From the NCBI RefSeq assembly GCF_019249655.2, contig NZ_CP137557.1:4076501-4140500 (forward strand): DNA of 64,000 bases, written 5' to 3'. A program made the translations under genes and the position numbers. Under the pieces are notes generated by a model, which had not been told where the DNA came from, ran no database searches, and was given only the letters and a program-made list of their open reading frames with translations. The DNA comes from Segatella copri. GTDB taxonomy: Bacteria; Bacteroidota; Bacteroidia; Bacteroidales; Bacteroidaceae. Below, one piece after another: positions 10,562-17,487 of this stretch (its first letter is position 1; each line of letters begins with the position of its first letter).

Positions 10562-11266
10562 ATGTACAACTTATTTTATAAAATAGTTAGATTGTTTTGT
10601 TTATGTGTATTCCTTTTTGGGCATTCCTCTGCGGATGCCCAAAATAAGGAATTACCTGTAGACATTAATCCTTATTTCGGACCTGTCGGCAAGCAGCCCG
10701 TCGTGCCCAATGCGGCTGGCTTTATTCAGAGATGGTTGCTTCTGGAGCCAATCTCTGTGCCGGTTAAGAGCAATGTCGTTTTTACAGATTCTTATCTGAA
10801 GGAGATATTCCATACGCAGTATTTCTCTAAACAGATGGAAACAGTTCCTAAGGATGGAGCCTTCGTGAAGGTGGGCAAGGAAAAACTGAAATGGCATGCG
10901 CTGGATAGTAAACTGTTTAATGTCAAGCTCTTCCGTTTCGCTACTTCGTTTAAGAAGTCCAAGTATGGTGTCTTGTTCTGGGCGGTTACCATTATCGATT
11001 GCCCTGAGGAGATGAAAGACGTCCGCTTGTCTGTTGGCTCGAATGGTGCTTCCATGTGGTGGCTCAATGGTGAGGAGGCGGTGATGCTCGAAGGCGACCG
11101 AAGAATGGTTCGCGATGATGTGGTTTCTAAGAAGCTTACCTTGAAGAAAGGTAGAAATATCCTTCGTGGTGCAGTCATCAATGGCCCTGGCATGAGTGAC
11201 TTCTGTGTCCGATTCATCGACGGACAGGGCAAGCCTGTCAGAAACCTGTCTATTCACGTGAAGTAG
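10562..11266 (+). CDS. Secreted protein of unknown function in the xylan locus, predicted beta-sandwich
   Basis: 234 residues with a signal peptide ending near ADAQ-27. I do not recognise a named catalytic family. The mature part starts VDINPYFGPVGKQPVV, has a conserved-looking segment GFIQRWLLLEPI, and the second half (about 125-234) looks like a PA14/F5-8-type beta-sandwich (LSVGSNGASMWWLNGEEAVM, then KKGRNILRGAVING), a fold used for carbohydrate contact in glycoside hydrolases. Similar segments occur as N-terminal parts of some Bacteroidales esterase-annotated proteins, as far as I recall; no esterase Ser motif is visible here. It sits 30 bases after a GH43 gene and 20 bases before another, so it is probably co-transcribed and may be an accessory glycan-binding protein. 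Confidence 0.7.
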   Translation: MYNLFYKIVRLFCLCVFLFGHSSADAQNKELPVDINPYFGPVGKQPVVPNAAGFIQRWLLLEPISVPVKSNVVFTDSYLKEIFHTQYFSKQMETVPKDGAFVKVGKEKLKWHALDSKLFNVKLFRFATSFKKSKYGVLFWAVTIIDCPEEMKDVRLSVGSNGASMWWLNGEEAVMLEGDRRMVRDDVVSKKLTLKKGRNILRGAVINGPGMSDFCVRFIDGQGKPVRNLSIHVK

Positions 11267-11286
11267 TGCAATCAATAAAGAAAGTT

Positions 11287-12777
11287 ATGAAACAGAACAA
11301 TATATTTTTCAGATATTTTAGCCCGGTTGCTGCTCAGCAGAAACTTTATGCCGCTGCTTTGGTTGCCTTGTTGTCTTCCTCTGCTTACGAGGCTGAAGCC
11401 CAGGTGGGCGAACCTTTCATTCATGATCCTTCTACCATTGCCCTGTGTGATGGAAAGTATTATACCTTTGGAACGGGTGAAGGCGGAATCTGGTCGGAGG
11501 ATGGCTGGACCTGGCAGGGTGGTGCAGTTCGTCCCGGCAGAGGAGCGGCTCCTGATGTGTTGAAGATTGGCGACCGTTATCTTGTAGCCTACAGTGCTAC
11601 GGGTGGTGGATTGGGAGGCAGTCATCGCGGTGATGTCCTGACGATGTGGAACAAAACGCTCGATCCGAAATCGCCTGATTTCAAATATTCAGAACCGGTG
11701 GTGGTAGCATCTTCATTGGATGATGAAGACTGTGATGCCATTGATGCGGGCTTGTTGCTCGACCCTACTACCGGCAGACTCTGGCTCAGTTATGGTACCT
11801 ATTTCGGATTTATCCGTCTGGTAGAACTCGATCCGAAGACGGGTAAGCGGATGGAAGGTAACGAACCCGTCAATATCGCCATCGACTGCGAAGCTACTGA
11901 TTTGATTTACCGCAACGGCTGGTATTATCTTCTCGGCACTCATGGCACCTGTTGCGATGGTCCTAATTCTACCTACAATATCGTGGTGGGACGTTCGCGA
12001 AAGATAACCGGTCCATACGTAGATAATGTGGGCAGAGAGATGTTGCAGGGCGGTGGAAAGATGGTGATTGCTGCCAATAATCTGAAGACGGGTCCCGGTC
12101 ACTTCGGACGCTATATTGAGGAAGAAGGTGTGGAAAAGATGTCGTTCCACTATGAGTCTGATTTCAGACAGGGAGGACGAAGCGTATTGGCTATCCGTCC
12201 TTTGTTGTGGAAGAACGACTGGCCAGTGGCTGGTGATGAATTTCATGCCGGAACCTACGAGATAGAATCGGAACGAAGAGGCTATGCCCTGGAGATTGCC
12301 GTAGATTTCGTGAGAATGCAGCGGGATATCGAACCTTTCTGGATCAAGCCGACCAAGCCTCTGAAGAATATCGAACCTCAGACCTTGAAGGAGGTAGAGG
12401 CAGAATGGCCTAAGGGCGAGGTGAAGGTGAGAATGAACGATTACATGTTCCGTCCTCATCAGAAGTGGAGTATCATGCCTGCCGGAAAGGGTGGTTATCT
12501 GGGTGGTCCTTATTATAAAATCTGCATAGAGGGCACTTCTCGCTATCTTACCGCAACCGCTCAGCATGATGTCATTGCCAAACCTGAGTTTACGGGTGAA
12601 GATGCCCAGCTTTGGCGCATCGAACAGCTTACCGATGGTACCTATCGCATTATGCCTAAGGCAGTGCCAGGCACAGAAGAGAAACTGGCATTGGTTTCAC
12701 TCGGCGACTGTACCCCAGGTCTGGCTCCCTTCGATTTCAACAGCGATAATTCTAAATGGAATTTCAGACAACAATAA
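11287..12777 (+). CDS. Glycoside hydrolase family 43 protein with C-terminal beta-trefoil-like domain
   Basis: The ATG at 11287 gives 496 residues; a GTG at 11266 overlapping the previous stop is in frame but would add residues ahead of the signal peptide, which is already long (cleavage near EAEAQ). The GH43 propeller runs about 35-325: base Asp in FIHDPSTIAL, the second Asp in DAIDAGLLLDP, and Glu in DCEATDLIYRNG. This pattern resembles arabinan-endo-1,5-arabinanase/arabinofuranosidase members. The C-terminal 120 residues (WSIMPAGKGGY, YKICIEGTSRYL, AQLWRIEQLTDGTYRI) look like a ricin-B-type beta-trefoil carbohydrate-binding module. It lies in the same run as the GH43 at 9206 and the GH3 at 12828 and probably removes arabinose from xylan or arabinan. 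Confidence 0.87.
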   Translation: MKQNNIFFRYFSPVAAQQKLYAAALVALLSSSAYEAEAQVGEPFIHDPSTIALCDGKYYTFGTGEGGIWSEDGWTWQGGAVRPGRGAAPDVLKIGDRYLVAYSATGGGLGGSHRGDVLTMWNKTLDPKSPDFKYSEPVVVASSLDDEDCDAIDAGLLLDPTTGRLWLSYGTYFGFIRLVELDPKTGKRMEGNEPVNIAIDCEATDLIYRNGWYYLLGTHGTCCDGPNSTYNIVVGRSRKITGPYVDNVGREMLQGGGKMVIAANNLKTGPGHFGRYIEEEGVEKMSFHYESDFRQGGRSVLAIRPLLWKNDWPVAGDEFHAGTYEIESERRGYALEIAVDFVRMQRDIEPFWIKPTKPLKNIEPQTLKEVEAEWPKGEVKVRMNDYMFRPHQKWSIMPAGKGGYLGGPYYKICIEGTSRYLTATAQHDVIAKPEFTGEDAQLWRIEQLTDGTYRIMPKAVPGTEEKLALVSLGDCTPGLAPFDFNSDNSKWNFRQQ

Positions 12778-12827
12778 ATTCATGATGAATCCCAATTTAA
12801 TATACTAATAGCTTAATAGTAATTACA

Positions 12828-15434
12828 ATGAACAAGAAAGTTATATACGCAGTTTTGATGTTTGTGCTGACTATGTCCTCCGGCAATGCCTCTGCACAGC
12901 AGTTTCCTTATCAGAATCCTGCTCTCTCAGCTCATGAGAGAGCGGTAGATTTATGTGGACGACTCACACTGGAAGAGAAAGCCTCTTTGATGCTGGATGA
13001 TTCGCCGGCTATCCCACGATTGGGAATCAAGAGATTCCAGTGGTGGAGCGAAGCACTGCATGGTGTGGCGAACATGGGAGATGTAACCGTTTTTCCGGAA
13101 CCTATCGGAATGGCAGCTTCGTTTAACGACAGAATGGTGTATAGAGTCTTTGATGCAACATCTGATGAGATGCGTGCCAAATGGAATGAACTGCAGCAGA
13201 AGGGAGGAGATGTAACCCGTTTTCATGCCCTCTCGGTCTGGACTCCAAACGTGAATATCTTCCGTGATCCTCGCTGGGGACGTGGACAGGAAACCTATGG
13301 TGAGGATCCTTATCTTACCAGTAGGATGGGATGTGCCGTGGTGCGCGGATTGCAGGGACCTGAAGATACGAAATACCGCAAACTCTGGGCTTGTGCCAAG
13401 CACTATGCAATTCATAGCGGACCAGAATGGGCTCGCCATACAGACAATATTACCGATGTTACACCGCGCGACCTTTGGGAAACTTATATGCCTGCCTTCA
13501 AATCGCTGGTGCAGGATGCCAAGGTGCGCGAGGTGATGTGTGCCTATCAGCGTTGGGATGATGAACCATGCTGCGGTAACACCCGATTGCTGCAGCAGAT
13601 TTTGAGAGATGAGTGGGGATTCAAGTACCTGGTAGTTTCCGACTGTGGCGCTGTTACTGATTTCTGGTCCAGCCATAAAGTTTCTAGTAATGCCAGAAAT
13701 GCGGCTGCCAAGGGCGTGCTGGCTGGTACAGATGTGGAGTGTGGATATAATTATGCATATAAGTCTGTGCCTGAGGCTGTGAAGTATGGTGCCTTGACTG
13801 AAGATGAAGTTGATAAGCATGTGATTCGTCTGCTCGAAGGTCGTTTCGATTTGGGCGAGATGGATGACAACAAGATCGTATCATGGTCGAAGATTCCTGT
13901 ATCTGTGCTTTGCAGCAAGGCACATCGCCAGCTCTCGCTCGATATGGCTCTGCAGACCATGACGCTGCTCCAAAACAAGAATGAGGTTTTGCCTCTCAAT
14001 AAAAAAGTAAAGAAGATTGCTTTCATCGGACCGAATGTGGATAACGAACCGATGATGTGGGGAAACTATAATGGTACTCCACGACAGACAATTACCATCC
14101 TGGATGGTATCAGAAGTCGTTTGAAGAAAAACCAGGTTGTCACCTTTAATGGATGCGACTTGGTGAACGACCAAGTTTTGAATTCTTACTTCGACCAGTG
14201 TAGCATGGATGGCAAGATGGGCTTTAAGGGCACTTTCTGGAACAATCGCAAGATGGAAGGCAAGCCTGTTGTCATCACCCAGGAGAAGAATCCTGTGCAG
14301 GTAACGACCTATGGTCAGCACTCCTTCGCTCCTAATGTGAAGCTGGTGGGCTTCTCTGCAAAATATGAAACCGTGTTCCGTCCTAAGCAGACAGACAAGG
14401 TGTTGCTCGACGTGGCTGGTTGCGGTCACTATGAGGTTTATCTGAATGGTGAGAAGAAGGCAGAGCATTCCATCTGGCGCACTACCGAGAGTCGTATCGA
14501 GTTCCAAGCTGAGAAGGGCAAGGTGTATAAGATAGAGATTCGCTATCACGAGATGCCTAACTATAATGCGGACATGAAGTTCAATATCGGGCATGAGAAT
14601 CCTATCGACTATCAGGCTTCGCTCAAGCAGTTGAAGGATTGCGAGACTGTAGTCTTCGTAGGTGGCATCTCTCCACAGTTGGAAGGTGAGGAAATGCCTA
14701 TCGAGATTTCTGGCTTCAAGGGTGGTGACCGCACCAACATCGAATTGCCTAAGGTTCAGCGCAATTTCCTGAAGGCTTTGAAGGAGGCGGGCAAAAAGGT
14801 TGTCTTTGTCAACTGCTCGGGTTCGGCTATCGCCTTGACTCCAGAGACAGAGAGTTGCGATGCCATTCTCCAGGCCTGGTATCCTGGTCAGGAAGGTGGT
14901 GAGGCTGTAGCTCGTGTACTCTTCGGGGAGTATAATCCTGCCAGAAAGTTGCCTGTTACGTTCTATAAGAATTCAGAGCAGTTGCCTGATTTCAAGGATT
15001 ACAGCATGAAGGGCAGAACCTATCGTTATATGAACGATGCGCTCTTCCCATTCGGATATGGTTTAAGCTACACTTCTTTCCGTATGGGTGATGCTACACT
15101 TTCCAACTCTATTTTGAAGAAGGGTGAGAAAATTACGCTGAAGGTACCGGTAAGCAATGTTGGAAAGAAGGATGGAACTGAGGTGGTGCAGGTGTATGTG
15201 AAGGATCCTGCCGATACCGAAGGACCATTGAAGAGCTTGAAGGCTTTCGAGAGAGTGGAGGTGAAGGCAGGAAAGACTGCTGAGGCTGTCATTACGCTGG
15301 ATAGCAGAAACTTCGAACTCTTCGATGCTGCAACCAATACCGTCCGTGCCAAGGCAGGAAAGTATGAGGTTTATTACGGCAGCAGTTCGGCTGATAAGGA
15401 TTTGAAGAAACTGGATGTTTCTATTGAATATTAA
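12828..15434 (+). CDS. Glycoside hydrolase family 3 beta-xylosidase/beta-glucosidase with PA14 insert
   Basis: 868 residues with a signal peptide ending near SAQQ-24. The N-terminal TIM barrel (about 30-330) includes RDPRWGRGQETYGEDPYL and the nucleophile Asp272 in VVSDCGAV. The alpha/beta sandwich domain is split by a PA14-like insert (about 450-600, FKGTFWNNRKMEGKPV and GHYEVYLNGEKKAEH), then resumes with YPGQEGGEAVARVLFG. A fibronectin-III-like domain (about 740-868) ends the protein. This layout matches the Xyl3-type beta-xylosidases of rumen and gut Prevotella, which release xylose from xylo-oligosaccharides. It follows the GH43 gene by 50 bases. A strong hairpin terminator lies downstream at 15475-15510. 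Confidence 0.9.
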   Translation: MNKKVIYAVLMFVLTMSSGNASAQQFPYQNPALSAHERAVDLCGRLTLEEKASLMLDDSPAIPRLGIKRFQWWSEALHGVANMGDVTVFPEPIGMAASFNDRMVYRVFDATSDEMRAKWNELQQKGGDVTRFHALSVWTPNVNIFRDPRWGRGQETYGEDPYLTSRMGCAVVRGLQGPEDTKYRKLWACAKHYAIHSGPEWARHTDNITDVTPRDLWETYMPAFKSLVQDAKVREVMCAYQRWDDEPCCGNTRLLQQILRDEWGFKYLVVSDCGAVTDFWSSHKVSSNARNAAAKGVLAGTDVECGYNYAYKSVPEAVKYGALTEDEVDKHVIRLLEGRFDLGEMDDNKIVSWSKIPVSVLCSKAHRQLSLDMALQTMTLLQNKNEVLPLNKKVKKIAFIGPNVDNEPMMWGNYNGTPRQTITILDGIRSRLKKNQVVTFNGCDLVNDQVLNSYFDQCSMDGKMGFKGTFWNNRKMEGKPVVITQEKNPVQVTTYGQHSFAPNVKLVGFSAKYETVFRPKQTDKVLLDVAGCGHYEVYLNGEKKAEHSIWRTTESRIEFQAEKGKVYKIEIRYHEMPNYNADMKFNIGHENPIDYQASLKQLKDCETVVFVGGISPQLEGEEMPIEISGFKGGDRTNIELPKVQRNFLKALKEAGKKVVFVNCSGSAIALTPETESCDAILQAWYPGQEGGEAVARVLFGEYNPARKLPVTFYKNSEQLPDFKDYSMKGRTYRYMNDALFPFGYGLSYTSFRMGDATLSNSILKKGEKITLKVPVSNVGKKDGTEVVQVYVKDPADTEGPLKSLKAFERVEVKAGKTAEAVITLDSRNFELFDAATNTVRAKAGKYEVYYGSSSADKDLKKLDVSIEY

Positions 15435-15474
15435 GTAACTTGAGAAAATCATCAAGGAGCTGAGTAAATATGGA

Positions 15475-15510
15475 AAGAGGGTGTGTCATAAGTCCATGAC
15501 ACACCCTCTT
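15475..15510 (+). terminator. Strong hairpin terminator after the GH3 gene
   Basis: A 15-bp perfect stem (AAGAGGGTGTGTCAT at 15475-15489, complement at 15496-15510) with a 6-base loop, followed by CTTACTTG. It closes the GH43-GH3 run. Confidence 0.8.
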
Positions 15511-15602
15511 CTTACTTGTTACATCATATAAGCTCTTTAATAGACGTTGATAGAGTGATAAAATTCCCTTCAAGGTATTGGGTACACAGTTCTATACTGA
15601 AT

Positions 15603-15648
15603 AAATCCCGAAATCGCTTGGCGGTTTCGGGATTTTTGCTTATCTTTG
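15603..15648 (+). promoter_or_regulatory. Hairpin plus -7 box, composite terminator/promoter of the AAA-ATPase gene
   Basis: The stem AAATCCCGAAA (15603-15613) with TTTCGGGATTT (15625-15635) runs straight into TTTTTGCT and the -7 box TATCTTTG (15641-15648). The hairpin therefore covers the place where the -33 element should be. The start codon of the next gene is 28 bases further on. Confidence 0.6.
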
Positions 15649-15676
15649 CCAACGTTAATAGTAAATAGTTGATAAT

Positions 15677-17248
15677 ATGGCAACGAAGTTATATCCAATA
15701 GGCATGCAGACCTTCTCTGAGATTCGAGAGGAGGACTTTCTCTATGTAGATAAGACGGAGTACATCTATCGTATGACTCATACGAGTGGAAAGTATTTCT
15801 TCTTGAGTCGTCCACGTCGTTTTGGCAAATCACTTTTGGTTTCGACTTTTGAGAGTTACTTCGAGGGAAAGAAGGAACTCTTTAAGGGGCTTGCCATCGA
15901 AAAGCTAGAAAAAGATTGGACGAAATATCCTGTGCTTCATTTTAGTTTGGCAGGTGGAAAGCACATGGAGAAAGACCAATTAGTGCGCTATCTCTTGTAT
16001 ATATTAGAGAAAAATGAGAAAAAGTTTGGAGTTATAAAGGATTCTCCAGACCCGAATGTCCGTATGCTTAATTTAATAGAAACAGTATATGAACAGACTG
16101 GGCAGAAGGTCGTTGTGCTCATCGATGAATACGATGCTCCTTTGCTTGATGTGGTGCATGAAGATACTAGCTTGGATATATTGAGAGAGGTGATGCGCAA
16201 TTTCTATAGTCCCCTAAAGGATAGCGACCGTATGCTGCGTTTCGTCTTCTTGACAGGCATCACCAAGTTCTCGCAACTTAGTATATTCAGTGAACTCAAT
16301 AATATTACTAATGTGAGTATGGATACAGAATATGCTGGCATTTGCGGCATTACCAAGGAGGAACTTGTGACAGAAATGCATGAAGATATTCAGCAGATGG
16401 CAGATGTGTTGGGCTTGTCGTATGATAAAACTTTGGAAAAGTTGAAGGAAAATTATGATGGCTATCATTTCGCTTGGCCTTCTTCTGACATATTCAATCC
16501 ATACAGCTTGCTCACTTGCTTTTCAAAGCGAAAGGTTGATTCCTATTGGTTTGGCTCAGGCACTCCTACTTATCTCCTTAATATGATGCGGAAATATGAC
16601 TTTACACCGATTGACCTGGGTGAACAGATGGATGCATCAAAGGATGATTTCGATGCAGCCACTGAGACGATGACTACTATCATGCCTTTGCTTTATCAGA
16701 GTGGTTATATTACTATCAAGAATTATGATCCGGAAACGGAACTCTATACCTTGGCTCTGCCTAACAAAGAGGTGAGGATAGGTTTGTATCGCAGTATGTT
16801 GCCGCATTATTTGGCGGCAAAGTCTGCAATGTGCAATACGACCGTGGCCAAGATGTCGGCTCTTATCAATAAGGGTAACATGGATGGTGCTCTTCAGCTA
16901 TTGAAAACGTTCTGGGAGACGGTACCTTATTGCGATAATACCGATTATGAGGGGCATTATCAGCAGACAATGTATATCATCTTTGCCCTGCTTACGAATT
17001 TCCGAATATTGGTGGAACAGCATACTTTCCGGGGAAGAACAAACATTACGATGGAAACAAAGGATACCATCTATGTGATAGAACTGAAATTTAATAAGTC
17101 GGCACAAGAGGCTCTTGACCAAATCAACAACAAGCATTACGCTGATGCTTTTGCCCTAAGAGGCAAAACCGTGGAAAAGATTGGTATGAACTTTATGATT
17201 GATGAAGATAAGACGATCGTATTGGATTGGTGGAAGTTTGGGGAGTAG
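15677..17248 (+). CDS. AAA-ATPase-like protein with C-terminal PD-(D/E)XK nuclease-like domain
   Basis: 523 residues, the usual length of this Bacteroidota family (AAA-ATPase_like followed by a DUF1703/PD-(D/E)XK domain). The N-terminus begins YPIGMQTFSEIREEDFLYVDKT. Walker A is RPRRFGKS (Lys51, Ser52) and Walker B is VVVLIDEYDAP (Asp150). The C-terminal part has the nuclease-like IELKFNKSAQEAL with Glu469 and Lys471. Cells of this group often carry many scattered copies; their job is not known, and roles in defence or in mobile elements have been suggested. It has its own promoter and terminator and breaks the PUL between GH3 and GH5, so it looks like an independent cargo gene. No signal peptide, so cytoplasmic. 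Confidence 0.88.
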   Translation: MATKLYPIGMQTFSEIREEDFLYVDKTEYIYRMTHTSGKYFFLSRPRRFGKSLLVSTFESYFEGKKELFKGLAIEKLEKDWTKYPVLHFSLAGGKHMEKDQLVRYLLYILEKNEKKFGVIKDSPDPNVRMLNLIETVYEQTGQKVVVLIDEYDAPLLDVVHEDTSLDILREVMRNFYSPLKDSDRMLRFVFLTGITKFSQLSIFSELNNITNVSMDTEYAGICGITKEELVTEMHEDIQQMADVLGLSYDKTLEKLKENYDGYHFAWPSSDIFNPYSLLTCFSKRKVDSYWFGSGTPTYLLNMMRKYDFTPIDLGEQMDASKDDFDAATETMTTIMPLLYQSGYITIKNYDPETELYTLALPNKEVRIGLYRSMLPHYLAAKSAMCNTTVAKMSALINKGNMDGALQLLKTFWETVPYCDNTDYEGHYQQTMYIIFALLTNFRILVEQHTFRGRTNITMETKDTIYVIELKFNKSAQEALDQINNKHYADAFALRGKTVEKIGMNFMIDEDKTIVLDWWKFGE

Positions 17249-17250
17249 CA

Positions 17251-17297
17251 ACAGAAAAGATGTCCTAGCAAAAGATGCGAGGGCATCTTTTTCTGTG
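17251..17297 (+). terminator. Terminator after the AAA-ATPase gene
   Basis: ACAGAAAAGATGTCCT (17251-17266) pairs with GGGCATCTTTTTCTGT (17281-17296) with one mismatch and one extra T; the right arm is T-rich. Confidence 0.7.
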
Positions 17298-17390
17298 TTA
17301 TAAAACAGACACTTTTAGATAATTATTCGACATGATAGCCATCACAAAGCATTTGTTACATGAAATAAAGTTATGAATCGAATAAATCGC

Positions 17391-17398
17391 TACTTTTG
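17391..17398 (+). promoter_or_regulatory. -7 box TACTTTTG of the GH5 gene
   Basis: TACTTTTG followed by C fits TAnnTTTG. The leader to the ATG at 17488 is about 80 bases and contains a small hairpin around 17430-17448 (CCGGTGA paired with TCATCGG). Confidence 0.6.
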
Positions 17399-17487
17399 CG
17401 GTGTTTTAACAACTTAAATAACAAAAGCCGGTGAAAATCATCGGTATCATAACAATTTTAAACTTTTATATTTCAACCTAAAAACAA

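Noticed and set aside
11266..11286. GTG start overlapping the previous stop for the GH43 at 11287
   Set aside because: It adds seven residues before an already long signal peptide; the ATG at 11287 is more likely, though coupled translation from GTG cannot be excluded.
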